Shown here one piece after another: positions 44,719-53,502 of a DNA stretch of 64,000 nucleotides. A program made the position numbers and the translations under genes. The stretch comes from Cribrihabitans_A pelagius (lineage in GTDB: Bacteria; Pseudomonadota; Alphaproteobacteria; Rhodobacterales; Rhodobacteraceae). The first letter of the stretch is position 1. Each line of letters opens with the position of its first letter. The stretch lies in the NCBI RefSeq assembly GCF_048820915.1, contig NZ_JBMERR010000001.1, positions 62,001 to 126,000 on the forward strand. Direction: 5' to 3'. The notes below the pieces were generated by a model. That model made no database searches. It saw nothing but the letters and a program-made list of their open reading frames with translations, and had not been told where the DNA came from.

Positions 44719-46050
44719 ATGACGACGAATCTGGCCGCTTTCGCGAAGGAAAAAGGCGTCAAATACTTCATGATCTCCTTCACCGATCTGTTTGGCGGCC
44801 AGCGCGCCAAACTGGTTCCGGCGGAGGCGATCGCGGACATGCAGGAGGATGGCGCGGGCTTTGCCGGCTTTGCCACCTGGCTCGATCTCACCCCCGCGCA
44901 CCCCGACATGCTGGCGGTGCCGGACCTGTCCTCGGTGATCCAGCTGCCCTGGAAGCCCGAGGTCGCCTGGGTGGCGGCAGACTGCGTGATGGAGGGCGAG
45001 GACGTGGCCCAGGCGCCGCGCAACGTGCTGCGCCGCCTGATCAAGGAGGCCGCGGACGAGGGCCTGCATGTCAAAACCGGCGTCGAGGCCGAGTTCTTCC
45101 TGCTGAGCCCCGACGGGGAGCAGATCTCCGACCCCTTCGATACCGCCGAAAAGCCTTGCTACGACCAGCAGGCGGTGATGCGCCGCTATGACGTGGTGCG
45201 CGAGATCTGCGACTACATGCTGGAACTGGGCTGGGGCCCCTACCAGAACGACCACGAGGACGCGAACGGCCAGTTCGAGATGAACTGGGAATATGACGAC
45301 GCGCTGGCTACCGCCGACAAGCACAGCTTCTTCAAGTTCATGACCAAGTCGGTGGCCGAGAAACACGGCTACCGCGCCACCTTCATGCCGAAGCCGGTCG
45401 AAGGACTCACCGGCAACGGCTGCCACGCGCATATCTCGGTCTGGGACGCGCCGGGCAAGGATGCCCGTGTCAACGTCTTTGCCGCAGACAAGGGCGAAGG
45501 CCAGGTCGCCGAACTGGGCCTCTCCGATCAAGGCGGCTGGTTCCTCGGCGGCATCATGAAGCACGCCTCGGCGCTGGCGGCGATCACCAACCCGACGGTG
45601 AACTCCTACAAGCGCATCAACGCGCCGCGCACCATGTCCGGCGCCACCTGGGCGCCCAACACGGTGACCTGGACCGGCAACAACCGCACCCATATGGTGC
45701 GTGTGCCCGGCCCCGGCCGGTTTGAACTGCGCCTGCCCGATGGCGCAGTGAACCCCTACCTGTTGCAGGCGGTTATTATCGCGGCCGGGCTTTCGGGTGT
45801 GCGCAGCAAGGCCGACCCCGGCCCGCGCCATGACATCGACATGTACGCCCATGGCCAAAGCATCACCGACGCGCCCAAGCTGCCGCTCAACATGCTGGAC
45901 GCGCTGCGTTTCTATGACAAGGACGGCGGGCTGAAGGCGATGATGGGCGAGGAATTCTCCGCCGCCTACCTGAAGATGAAGCAGCAGGAGTGGAACTCTT
46001 TCGTCAACCATTTCTCGCGCTGGGAAAAGGACAACACGCTGGATATCTGA
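44719..46050 (+). CDS. gmaS: Gamma-glutamylmethylamide synthetase
   Basis: 443 residues of the glutamine-synthetase-like GlnA type III group. Catalytic segments include GVEAEFFLLSP, NDHEDANGQFEMNW and GNGCHAHISVWD. GmaS ligates methylamine to glutamate with ATP and is the marker enzyme for the indirect methylamine pathway. Position directly after mgsC supports this over ordinary glutamine synthetase. GAAGGGAAG precedes the ATG, and a strong terminator follows. Confidence 0.95.
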   Translation: MTTNLAAFAKEKGVKYFMISFTDLFGGQRAKLVPAEAIADMQEDGAGFAGFATWLDLTPAHPDMLAVPDLSSVIQLPWKPEVAWVAADCVMEGEDVAQAPRNVLRRLIKEAADEGLHVKTGVEAEFFLLSPDGEQISDPFDTAEKPCYDQQAVMRRYDVVREICDYMLELGWGPYQNDHEDANGQFEMNWEYDDALATADKHSFFKFMTKSVAEKHGYRATFMPKPVEGLTGNGCHAHISVWDAPGKDARVNVFAADKGEGQVAELGLSDQGGWFLGGIMKHASALAAITNPTVNSYKRINAPRTMSGATWAPNTVTWTGNNRTHMVRVPGPGRFELRLPDGAVNPYLLQAVIIAAGLSGVRSKADPGPRHDIDMYAHGQSITDAPKLPLNMLDALRFYDKDGGLKAMMGEEFSAAYLKMKQQEWNSFVNHFSRWEKDNTLDI

Positions 46051-46093
46051 ACCGCTTCCCACCTGGTCCGGGCCTGTCCCCGGATCGTTTGAA

Positions 46094-46121
46094 GGCCCGG
46101 GCATGTCCCGGGCCCTTTTTT
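46094..46121 (+). terminator. Rho-independent terminator of the methylamine operon
   Basis: GGCCCGGG and CCCGGGCC with a five-base loop, then C and TTTTTT, 44 bases after gmaS. Confidence 0.9.
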
Positions 46122-46170
46122 CTGGCGGCAGGTGAAAGACTGCGGACGGCGGCGAGTTGCGGCTCCCGGC

Positions 46171-46210
46171 GGATGCCTCCGGCGGGAGTATTGGCACAAA
46201 GAAGAAGCGG
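46171..46210 (+). repeat. CCTCCGGCGGGAG repeat, copy with GCACAAAGAAGAAG tail
   Basis: GATGCCTCCGGCGGGAGTAT followed by TGGCACAAAGAAGAAGCGG. The tail matches the copy at 50279-50314 almost exactly. Confidence 0.8.
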
Positions 46211-46250
46211 CAGGGGCCGGGCCGCGGGCGGCAGCGTCCGGGGGAAGGGC

Positions 46251-46280
46251 GGATGCCTCCGGCGGGAGTATTTGGGGAAG
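46251..46280 (+). repeat. CCTCCGGCGGGAG repeat, short-tail copy
   Basis: GATGCCTCCGGCGGGAGTAT followed by TTGGGGAAG and GTGACAG, matching the 50201-50230 copy (GGGGCAAGATGACAG). It lies 80 bases after the previous copy in the same direction. Confidence 0.8.
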
Positions 46281-46317
46281 GTGACAGAGGGGCGGCGGGG
46301 CCGGGCCGCCGCGTGAC

Positions 46318-47178
46318 TCAGAGGCCGAGGCAGGCGATGCCCGCAAAGGTCACAGTGACGGCGAGCCATTGGCCGCGGGTCATGCCTTCGCGCAGGAACA
46401 GCCAGGCGAGGATTACCGTGATCAGCCCGAACAGCGAGGAGCTCACCGCGGCAAACTCGGGCCGCGGGAGCCCGCCGGAGACGATCACCAGCCCCAGCGC
46501 CAGCGCATCCAGCGCCCCCATCAGGCACAGCAGCGGCAGCACCCGCCGCGGCGGCCGGGGCAGCGCGCCGCGCGGCAGCGCGATCGCCAGCACCGCCAGG
46601 ATCGCCGCCATGCGGGCAAGCACCAGCACCGGCAGTTCGGCGCCCGCGCGGCTGGCAGCCTGACCGGCGGCAAAGGTGAGCGCAAATCCCGCGGCGGCGG
46701 CAAGGCTCCAGAGCAGGGTGCCCATTCTGGCCGCCACGCGGTCTTCCCCTGCCTGCGGGGCCTCTCCGGGGGCCAGCACCGCGACGCTGCCGACGCCGCA
46801 GACCACTGCTGCCGCCGCCAGCCAGTGCCAGGCCCCGAGCGGCTGGCCCTGCAGTGTTGCAAGCCCCAGCGACAGCACCGGATAGGCGCCGATCAGCGGC
46901 GCTGCCAGCTTCACCGGCCCCAGCGCAAAGGCGCGGTAGAGCGCATAGGTGGCAAGCGCAAAGAAGCTGCCGGAGAGGCCGGCAAGCCCCGCGGCCCCGG
47001 CCGTCATCGCGCTCCAATCGCCCCAGAGCACCGCCGCCGCGCCCACCAGAATCGCCCCGGCCGCAAGCACTGTCAGCATCGCCGCCAGGATGCCGGTGCG
47101 CTGCGCCACGAAGCGCACGCAGAGGTCGTGAACGCCCCAGGCCAGGGCCGCCGCAAGCCCGAGAAACAGCGATTGCAT
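46318..47178 (-). CDS. EamA/DMT-family permease
   Basis: 286 residues from ATG 47178, with GAAAGG about nine bases upstream; an ATG three codons earlier is possible. Ten hydrophobic segments in two EamA halves (LAAALAWGVHDLCVRFVA and ASRAGAELPVLVLARMAAI begin the halves). It is a drug/metabolite-type exporter or importer of unknown substrate. It is divergent from tdm, with about 180 bases between the starts. The longer open frame to 47337 has a polar, unlikely N-terminus. Confidence 0.88.
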   Translation of the reverse strand: MQSLFLGLAAALAWGVHDLCVRFVAQRTGILAAMLTVLAAGAILVGAAAVLWGDWSAMTAGAAGLAGLSGSFFALATYALYRAFALGPVKLAAPLIGAYPVLSLGLATLQGQPLGAWHWLAAAAVVCGVGSVAVLAPGEAPQAGEDRVAARMGTLLWSLAAAAGFALTFAAGQAASRAGAELPVLVLARMAAILAVLAIALPRGALPRPPRRVLPLLCLMGALDALALGLVIVSGGLPRPEFAAVSSSLFGLITVILAWLFLREGMTRGQWLAVTVTFAGIACLGL

Positions 47179-47360
47179 CGGTGTCATCCTTTCATTTGCG
47201 GCATTTCCTCGCAGGCATATGCCGCATCCCGGGCATTCGAGGTTTTTCCGCCGGAAATCAATAAGTTTGTTGCCCAGGATGGGGGATGGCATTATTCTTT
47301 TCAATAAATAAATATTCCGGTTGTGCAATTTTGCCACCGGACGCTGCGGGAGGAAATGCG

Positions 47361-49730
47361 ATGTCCGGAAGCGGTTTTGCCGAGGTGGTCAAGGGGCCGC
47401 CGAAACCCTCGAGCTTCTACCAGCCCTCGGTGTTTTCCCTGCCCCGGGGCACCGAACGTTACTCCGTCGAGGGCTGCGGCGCGATACTGATCCGGCTGGA
47501 GCCAGGCGACCGGCTGACCGTGATCAACGACGAGGGCGGCCAGCCCTGCGAGATCGTAGCGGCGACGGAGCGCGGCGCGGTCGACCCCGCGGTGCTTGGC
47601 GTGCAGGCGAACTCGGACGCGGGCGGCCTGAAAGCGCTGCTGACCTCCGGCGACCACTCCCTGCGCGGGTTGCGCATGGGGATGGAAGCGCGCGGCATCG
47701 ATCTCGCGAAGGCCGGGGCGCTGCGGCTGTTTTCCGCCACCACCCCGGCCAAAAGCGAGGAGAGCTTCACCGCCCAGCAGGCGGGCACGGTGATTATCGC
47801 CGCACCGGGCGGCATCATGGATTTCGAGGCGCAGGATACTGCCACGCCGCTCACCGTTATGGTGCAGCGCGCGGTGATCAGGCAGGTGGCGCGCTTCGAG
47901 CTGCCGGATCCGCTGGCCGACCCGGTAAGCGAGGTGCGGGTGCACAGCGCCACCGCCGAGGCCTACTTCGTCAAGGCGGGCGACTATATCCAGATCATCG
48001 ACGTCGACGGCCGCCAATGCACCGATTTCCAGTGTTTCGCCGCGCGCAAGCTGGACAAGGGGATCGAGCGCGCGCTGGACGTGACCACCACGCGCACGCT
48101 GATGGGCCATGCCTATCCGATGCCCGGCCTGCACGCGAAATACTACGATCAGGACATGCTGCCGCTGGTCGAGGTGGTGCAGGACACAGTGGGGCGCCAT
48201 GACGCCTTTGCCCTGGCGTGTTCGGCCAAATACTACGACGACATTGGTTATCCCGGGCACGTGAACTGTTCCGACAACTTCAACGGCGCGCTGGCGCCGC
48301 ATGGGGTGGCCGGCCGTGCCGGCTGGATGGCGATCAACTTCTTCTTCAATACCGGGCTTGACGACCACGGCGTGATGTATGCCGATGAGCCCTGGACCCG
48401 GCCCGGCGACTACGTGCTGCTGCGCGCGCTCACCGATCTGGTCTGCGTCAGTTCCGCCTGCCCGGATGACACCAGCGCCGCCAATGGCTGGAACCCCACC
48501 GACATCCACATCCGCACCTACAGCGGCCAAGAAACCTTCAAGCGGGCAATCGCGTTCCGCGCGACCCCAGAAGCGGAGCCCAAGATGACCAAGGAAACCG
48601 GTTTCCATGACCGCCTCAGCAAGCTCACCCGCAACTTTGTCGAGTACAACGGCTATTGGCTGGCCAATTGCTACGCCGCTTCCGGGCCGCTGGAGGAATA
48701 CTGGGCCTGCCGCGAGAAATGCGTGGCTCTCGACCTCTCCCCCCTGCGCAAGTTCGAGATCACCGGCCCGGATGCCGAGGCGCTGTGCCAGTATATCTTC
48801 ACCCGCAACATCAAGAAACTGGCGGTGGGGCAGGTGGTCTATACCGCGATGTGCTACCCGCATGGCGGCATGATCGACGACGGCACCGTGTTCCGCCTGG
48901 GCAAGGACAACTTCCGCTGGATCGGCGGCTCGGACTATGGCGGCGAGTGGATCCGGGAGCAGGCGGAGACGCTGGGGCTGAAGGTGCTGGTGCGGTCTTC
49001 GACGGACATGCAGCACAATATCGCCGTGCAAGGCCCCGAAAGCCGCGATCTTCTGAAAAAGGTGATCTGGACCGCGCCGCACAACCCCACGCTGGAGGAG
49101 CTGGGCTGGTTCCGCTTCACGCCCGCGCGCATCGGCGATGACCAGGGCGTTCCGGTGGTGGTCTCCCGCACCGGCTATACCGGCGAGCTGGGGTATGAGA
49201 TCTTCTGCCATCCAAAACACGCGGGCGCAGTGTTCGATGCGGTCTGGCAGGCCGGGCAGGCGCATGGCATCCGCCCGATGGGGCTGGAGGCGCTGGATAT
49301 GGTGCGGATCGAGGCCGGGCTGATCTTTGCGGGCTATGACTTCTCGGACCAAACCGACCCGTTTGAGGCGGGCATTGGTTTTACCGTGCCGCTGAAATCG
49401 AAGCAGGATGATTTCATCGGCCGCGAGGCGCTGATCCGGCGCAAGGCGTCGCCTGCACGCAAGCTGGTGGGGCTGGATATCGATGCGGCCATCGAGGTGA
49501 GCCACGGCGACTGCGTGCGCATCGGCCGCGCGCAAGTGGGGGAGGTGACCTCGGCGATGCGCTCCCCGCTTTTGGGCAAGACAATCGCGCTGGCGCGGGT
49601 GGATGTCGCGCATGCGGGTATCGGCACCGCGGTGGAAATAGGCAAGCTGGACGGGCACCAGAAGCGGCTGCCTGCCACGATTGTGCCCTTTGCCCATTAC
49701 GATCCGAAAAAGACCCGGCCGCAGTCCTGA
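47361..49730 (+). CDS. tdm: Trimethylamine N-oxide demethylase (aldolase)
   Basis: 789 residues from ATG 47361 (GGGAGG eight bases upstream). The N-terminal DUF1989 region spans ~20-400. Its candidate metal cysteines are Cys220 and Cys225 (GRQCTDFQCF), Cys303 (GHVNCSDN) and Cys367 (SACPDDTSA). The C-terminal GcvT folate-binding domain spans ~410-785 (CVALDLSPLRKFEITGPDAEA, VVSRTGYTGELGYEIFCHP). This two-part layout is that of Tdm, which splits TMAO into dimethylamine and formaldehyde. An AT-rich stretch with AATAAATATTCC (47307-47318) precedes it. It is followed 26 bases later by a haemoglobin gene. Confidence 0.93.
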   Translation: MSGSGFAEVVKGPPKPSSFYQPSVFSLPRGTERYSVEGCGAILIRLEPGDRLTVINDEGGQPCEIVAATERGAVDPAVLGVQANSDAGGLKALLTSGDHSLRGLRMGMEARGIDLAKAGALRLFSATTPAKSEESFTAQQAGTVIIAAPGGIMDFEAQDTATPLTVMVQRAVIRQVARFELPDPLADPVSEVRVHSATAEAYFVKAGDYIQIIDVDGRQCTDFQCFAARKLDKGIERALDVTTTRTLMGHAYPMPGLHAKYYDQDMLPLVEVVQDTVGRHDAFALACSAKYYDDIGYPGHVNCSDNFNGALAPHGVAGRAGWMAINFFFNTGLDDHGVMYADEPWTRPGDYVLLRALTDLVCVSSACPDDTSAANGWNPTDIHIRTYSGQETFKRAIAFRATPEAEPKMTKETGFHDRLSKLTRNFVEYNGYWLANCYAASGPLEEYWACREKCVALDLSPLRKFEITGPDAEALCQYIFTRNIKKLAVGQVVYTAMCYPHGGMIDDGTVFRLGKDNFRWIGGSDYGGEWIREQAETLGLKVLVRSSTDMQHNIAVQGPESRDLLKKVIWTAPHNPTLEELGWFRFTPARIGDDQGVPVVVSRTGYTGELGYEIFCHPKHAGAVFDAVWQAGQAHGIRPMGLEALDMVRIEAGLIFAGYDFSDQTDPFEAGIGFTVPLKSKQDDFIGREALIRRKASPARKLVGLDIDAAIEVSHGDCVRIGRAQVGEVTSAMRSPLLGKTIALARVDVAHAGIGTAVEIGKLDGHQKRLPATIVPFAHYDPKKTRPQS

Positions 49731-49756
49731 GGCCGTTCCGGGGTCAGGAGGTCACC

Positions 49757-50173
49757 ATGGCTGAGAGGCTGATCGAGCAGATCGGAGGCGAAGCAGTGCT
49801 GTACGCGCTGGTGGAGCGGTTCTATGACATTGTCGAAGAGAGTGACACCGGTGCGCGTATCGCCCAGCTGCACAAACGCGGCCATGGCTTGGATCATGCC
49901 CGGATCGAACAGTTCAACTTCCTCTCGGGCTTTCTGGGCGGGCGGCGCTATTACGAGGAAAAACACGGCCATATGGACGTGAAGCGCATGCACGCCCATG
50001 TGCCGGTCACTGAAGAAGACGCCGAAAACTGGTTGAAATGCATGGACCAGGCGTTGGGTGATCTGTCCCTGGAGGGGCCGCATGTGGAACGGCTGCGCCA
50101 GGTGTTCCGCCGGGTGGCGCTGTTGCTGGTGAATGACCTGGGGGAGTGGGGCGAGGCGCGCGCGCCCTCTTGA
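49757..50173 (+). CDS. Group II-type truncated haemoglobin
   Basis: 138 residues. The 2-on-2 globin fold is indicated by the B-helix pair Phe22-Tyr23 (ERFYDIVEES), FLSGFLGGRRYYEEKHGH and the proximal histidine (probably His81 in RMHAHVPV), then WLKCMDQAL. GGTCAGGAGG is upstream, and the gene directly follows tdm, so the two are likely co-transcribed. Possible roles are oxygen handling for Tmm/Dmm, NO or peroxide protection; none is proved. Confidence 0.85.
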   Translation: MAERLIEQIGGEAVLYALVERFYDIVEESDTGARIAQLHKRGHGLDHARIEQFNFLSGFLGGRRYYEEKHGHMDVKRMHAHVPVTEEDAENWLKCMDQALGDLSLEGPHVERLRQVFRRVALLLVNDLGEWGEARAPS

Positions 50174-50200
50174 GCGCAATGCCCGTTGCTGCCCCGGGGG

Positions 50201-50230
50201 GCCTCCGGCGGGAGTATTTGGGGCAAGATG
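50201..50230 (+). repeat. CCTCCGGCGGGAG repeat, short-tail copy after the globin
   Basis: GCCTCCGGCGGGAGTATTTG followed by GGGCAAGATGACAG. Same orientation as the 46.2 kb copies. Confidence 0.8.
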
Positions 50231-50278
50231 ACAGCAGCCTGTGCCGGCCCGGACGGTCCGCGTGCGGCGGGGGCACGA

Positions 50279-50314
50279 GCCTCCGGCGGGAGTATTTGCA
50301 CAAAGAAGAAGCGG
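50279..50314 (+). repeat. CCTCCGGCGGGAG repeat, long-tail copy after the globin
   Basis: GCCTCCGGCGGGAGTATTTG followed by CACAAAGAAGAAGCGG. It pairs with the 46171-46210 copy; together the two pairs bracket eamA, tdm and the globin gene. It ends 14 bases from the gckA stop codon. Confidence 0.8.
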
Positions 50315-50327
50315 CCTGGCCTGTGTC

Positions 50328-51587
50328 TCAGCTGGGCCGTCTCAGGAAGACCTGCACATCCGCGACATTGGTGCCGGTGCCGCCGGTAATCAGCAGAGCA
50401 TCGGCCGCTTGCAGGGCGGCGTGGCTGTCGTTGTTGGCAAGCAGCGCCTCCGGGTCCTGCCCTGCGGCACGGATGGCCTCCCAGGTGCAGGGGGTGGCGA
50501 TGCCGCCTGCGGCCCCGGTCGGGCCATCGCGCCCGTCGGTGCCGCCGGAGAGGAACAGCCACTCGCCGTCCAGCCGCGCAGCACCCAGTTTGGCGACACG
50601 CAGGGCCAGTTCCTGGTTGCGTCCGCCCAGCCCGCGGCCTTGGAGCTGCACGGTGGTTTCGCCACCGAAAACCAACGCCACGGGCCGGTCATTCGGCGCG
50701 GCTTCGGCCGCGGCCAGGACGGTTTCGGCCGCCGCGGCCACGTCGCCGGTGAGCCGGTGGGTGATCAGCCGCGGCTGCCACTCCGGCACGGCAGCGATCA
50801 TGGCCTTGAGGCTATGGCGGTTGGAGCCGATCAGCGTGTTGGTGGCCTGGAGCGGGGCGTCCTGAGCCGCTTCCGGGGCGCTGAGATGGTTTTTCACGGC
50901 TTCCGGGGCTCTCTCCCAGAGCCCCGCGCGCTGCAGGATATCCTTGGCTTCAGCGCGGGTGCCGATCGGCGCCACGGTGGGGCCGGATGCAATCGCGCGC
51001 AGGTCGTCGCCGATCACATCCGACAGGATGTAGGCCTGCACCTGCGCAAGGCCCGCGTGGCGCAGCAGGCCGCCGCCTTTGAGGTCCGAGAGCTGCTGGC
51101 GGACCAGGTTCATGTCGTTGATCTCAAGGCCCGAGGCGAGCAGCAGCTGGTTCACCGCCGCCTTGTCCGCAAGCGTGAGCCCCGGCGCGGGCGCCACCAT
51201 CAAGGCGGAGCCGCCGCCGGAAATCAGCGCGATCAGGCGGTCCTTGGGGCCGAGCGATTGCGCCAGATCTATGGCGGCCTGGCCCGCCGCGGCGCTGGTT
51301 TCGGCCGGCACAGGATGGGCCCCGCAGAGCACCGTGGCGCCGGGGATTTCCGTGTGGTTTTCGGGGTTTGTGATTGCCAGCGCCGCCGCGGCGCCGGGCC
51401 GCAGGCGCAGTGCTTCGCGCAGCATCGGCACCGCTGCCTTGCCCACGGCAAGCAACACGTCCCGGCCGCCTTCGGGCAGGGGCGGCAGCGGCGCCGCTTC
51501 AAGCTGCGCCCGCAGGGCGGGGGCCGGATCGGCGCGCGCCACGGCTGCCTCGAACATGGCGATGGCTGTGTCTCTCAGTGTTTCCAT
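50328..51587 (-). CDS. gckA: Glycerate 2-kinase (MOFRL family)
   Basis: 419 residues. DUF4147 N-terminal domain (LLAVGKAAVPMLREAL, LISGGGSALMVAPAPGL) and C-terminal MOFRL domain (VFGGETTVQLQGRGLGGRNQELAL, LFLSGGTDGRDGPTGAAGG). It phosphorylates D-glycerate to 2-phosphoglycerate, a serine-cycle step between HprA and enolase. GGGAGG lies before the ATG. It follows mclA by 80 bases on the same strand. Confidence 0.93.
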   Translation of the reverse strand: METLRDTAIAMFEAAVARADPAPALRAQLEAAPLPPLPEGGRDVLLAVGKAAVPMLREALRLRPGAAAALAITNPENHTEIPGATVLCGAHPVPAETSAAAGQAAIDLAQSLGPKDRLIALISGGGSALMVAPAPGLTLADKAAVNQLLLASGLEINDMNLVRQQLSDLKGGGLLRHAGLAQVQAYILSDVIGDDLRAIASGPTVAPIGTRAEAKDILQRAGLWERAPEAVKNHLSAPEAAQDAPLQATNTLIGSNRHSLKAMIAAVPEWQPRLITHRLTGDVAAAAETVLAAAEAAPNDRPVALVFGGETTVQLQGRGLGGRNQELALRVAKLGAARLDGEWLFLSGGTDGRDGPTGAAGGIATPCTWEAIRAAGQDPEALLANNDSHAALQAADALLITGGTGTNVADVQVFLRRPS

Positions 51588-51667
51588 CTGCGCCTCCCTG
51601 CCGCATCGGACACCGGCCGCCCCGAATCAGGGCGGCCATCTGTCTTGCTGTGCCGGACCAGCGGGGC

Positions 51668-52645
51668 TCAGCGCCCGGCGATCTGCTTGGCCTTTTCCAC
51701 CAGCACTTCTGCCTGACGGATCGAGGCGTAGTCAATCAGCCGCCCGTCGAGCGAGACCGCGCCCCTGCCCGCGGCTTCGGCCTCCGCCATCGCTTGCAGA
51801 ATGCGGTGCGCCTTGGTCACCTCGGCGTCCGAAGGCGACATCACCTGGTTGGCGAGCGCGATTTGGCTGGGGTGGATCGCCCATTTGCCCTCGCAGCCCA
51901 GCACCGCAGCGCGTTTGGCGGCGGCCTTGTAGCCCTCCGGGTCCTGGAAATCGCCGAACGGCCCGTCGATCGGGCGCAAGCCATTGGCGCGGGCGGCCAC
52001 AACCATGCGGGCGAGCGCATAATGCCACATATCGCCCCAATGCACCGCCCGCGCGCCGTCCGCATCCGGATCGGTCAGCACCGCGTAATCCGGATTCACG
52101 CCGCCGATGATGGTGGTGCGCGCCCGGGTCGAGGCGGCGTAGTCGGCGACCCCGAAATGCAGCGATTCATTGCGCTTGGAGGCTGCGGCAATTTCACTCA
52201 CGTTCTGCATGCCAAGCGCGGTCTCAATGATGTGCTCGAAGCCGATTCGCTTCTTCAAACCCTTCGCATCCTCGATCTGGGTGACCATCATGTCGACGGC
52301 GTAGACATCGGCCGCGGTGCCGACCTTGGGAATCATGATCAGGTCCAGCCGTTCGCCCGCCTGTTCAACGACATCGACCACGTCGCGGTACATGTAGTGG
52401 GTGTCCAAGCCGTTGATCCGGATGGACATTGTCTTCTTGCCCCAGTCGATTTCGTTCAGGGCCTGGATGATGTTCTTGCGGGCCTGTTCCTTTTCGTCCG
52501 GGGCGACCGCGTCCTCGAGGTCGAGGAAGATCACGTCGACGTCGGATTGGGCCGCCTTTTCAAACATTTGCGGCTGCGAGCCGGGCACTGCAAGCTCGCT
52601 GCGGTTGAGCCGGGCGGGGGCTTGTTCGATGGGGTGAAACGACAT
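51668..52645 (-). CDS. mclA: L-malyl-CoA / beta-methylmalyl-CoA lyase
   Basis: 325 residues from ATG 52645 with AGGAG upstream. CitE-like fold: LAVPGSQPQMFEKAAQSDVDVIFLDLEDAV at 22-51 in short segments, RINGLDTHYMYRD, IETALGMQNVSEIAAAS and CEGKWAIHPSQIALANQ. It cleaves malyl-CoA to acetyl-CoA and glyoxylate, closing the serine cycle after MtkAB. Upstream (52710-52740, minus strand) is TTGACA, a possible -35. Confidence 0.94.
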   Translation of the reverse strand: MSFHPIEQAPARLNRSELAVPGSQPQMFEKAAQSDVDVIFLDLEDAVAPDEKEQARKNIIQALNEIDWGKKTMSIRINGLDTHYMYRDVVDVVEQAGERLDLIMIPKVGTAADVYAVDMMVTQIEDAKGLKKRIGFEHIIETALGMQNVSEIAAASKRNESLHFGVADYAASTRARTTIIGGVNPDYAVLTDPDADGARAVHWGDMWHYALARMVVAARANGLRPIDGPFGDFQDPEGYKAAAKRAAVLGCEGKWAIHPSQIALANQVMSPSDAEVTKAHRILQAMAEAEAAGRGAVSLDGRLIDYASIRQAEVLVEKAKQIAGR

Positions 52646-52757
52646 GGGTTCGCTCCTGTGCAAAGTGGGAAAGCGGGAGTGCTCCCTCTAGCGTTTCCGC
52701 ATCGATAGGTTTCCTGTCAAGAAAAATTGTTGCTTAAAAATACATTCGCGCGGGCGG

Positions 52758-52784
52758 GCGCGCGTACACGCATACGCGCGCGCG
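52758..52784. repeat. 27-bp alternating purine-pyrimidine tract with hairpin
   Basis: A perfect R-Y alternation with no A/T-only stretch longer than two. Within it GCGCGCGTA and TACGCGCGC form a 9-bp stem with a six-base loop. It lies between the LuxR-type gene and mclA and may end luxR transcription or adopt Z-DNA. Confidence 0.6.
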
Positions 52785-52827
52785 AGGCGCCGGTGCCGGG
52801 GCCGGGAAAGCGTCGAGCGGGCGCGGA

Positions 52828-53481
52828 TCACTCCGCGCGCCCGAGGTCCCCCCTGGCGGCGCGCTGGGCGTAGTAGAACGCGATCGCCTGGGCGCGGTTC
52901 TTGACCGAGAGCTTTTCGTAGAGGTTGGACAGGTGGAACTTCACCGTGTTGGTGGTGATGCCGAGCTCCTTGCTCAGCTCTTTGTTGGTCAGCCCCTTGG
53001 ACAGCGCCTCCAGCATCGCGCGTTCGCGGCGCGACAGCTGCTCGATCGGGTCGGTCTGCAGCTCGCGCACGTCGAGGAAGGGGAAGACCATCTTGCCCGC
53101 GGCCACCGCCAAGCAGGTTTCCAGCAGGCTCTCCACCGGGCTGGAGCGCGGCGCAAAGCCGGCCGCGCCCGCGCTCATCGCCTTGCGCGGCACGCCGGAG
53201 GCCTCGTCGGCATAGACCACCAGCCGCGGTGCGTTGGCCTGGTCGCGCAGCACCTCGATCAGCTTGGCGCCGCCGAGCGCGGGCAGGGACCAGTCGATGA
53301 TGCCGACCTGCACCGGCACCCGCATCACCGTGCCGAGGAACCCCTCGGCCGTGGCGGAAGTGGCGACGAGAGAGAATCGGGGGTCGCGGTCGAAGATTTC
53401 GGACATCGCCGACAGCACCAGCGGGTTGGCATCCGCCAGCATGACGGAAATCGGGGATGTCTTGCCGCTTATCGGTGCCAT
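52828..53481 (-). CDS. LuxR-type response regulator with divergent receiver domain
   Basis: 217 residues. A receiver-like domain spans ~10-125, with the acceptor Asp63 in IIDWSLP. The usual switch Thr/Ser is replaced (VVYADEA), and the conserved Lys is Arg (GFAPRSS), so phospho-signalling may be atypical. The LuxR/FixJ HTH spans ~150-210 (LSRRERAMLEALSKGLTNKELSKELGI). GGAGAG precedes the ATG. It is divergent from sga and upstream of mclA-gckA. It probably controls both serine-cycle units through the palindrome at 53503. No sensor kinase is nearby. Confidence 0.88.
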   Translation of the reverse strand: MAPISGKTSPISVMLADANPLVLSAMSEIFDRDPRFSLVATSATAEGFLGTVMRVPVQVGIIDWSLPALGGAKLIEVLRDQANAPRLVVYADEASGVPRKAMSAGAAGFAPRSSPVESLLETCLAVAAGKMVFPFLDVRELQTDPIEQLSRRERAMLEALSKGLTNKELSKELGITTNTVKFHLSNLYEKLSVKNRAQAIAFYYAQRAARGDLGRAE

Positions 53482-53502
53482 TTGATGCTCTCCGTTAGAA
53501 AA

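Noticed and set aside
44719..46050. Ordinary glutamine synthetase
   Set aside because: It directly follows mgsABC and has the GlnA type III form used by GmaS.
42404..49697. Minus-strand open frames of about 700-800 residues opposite mgsB/mgsC and tdm
   Set aside because: Opposite strongly supported enzymes and lacking ribosome-binding sites or domains.
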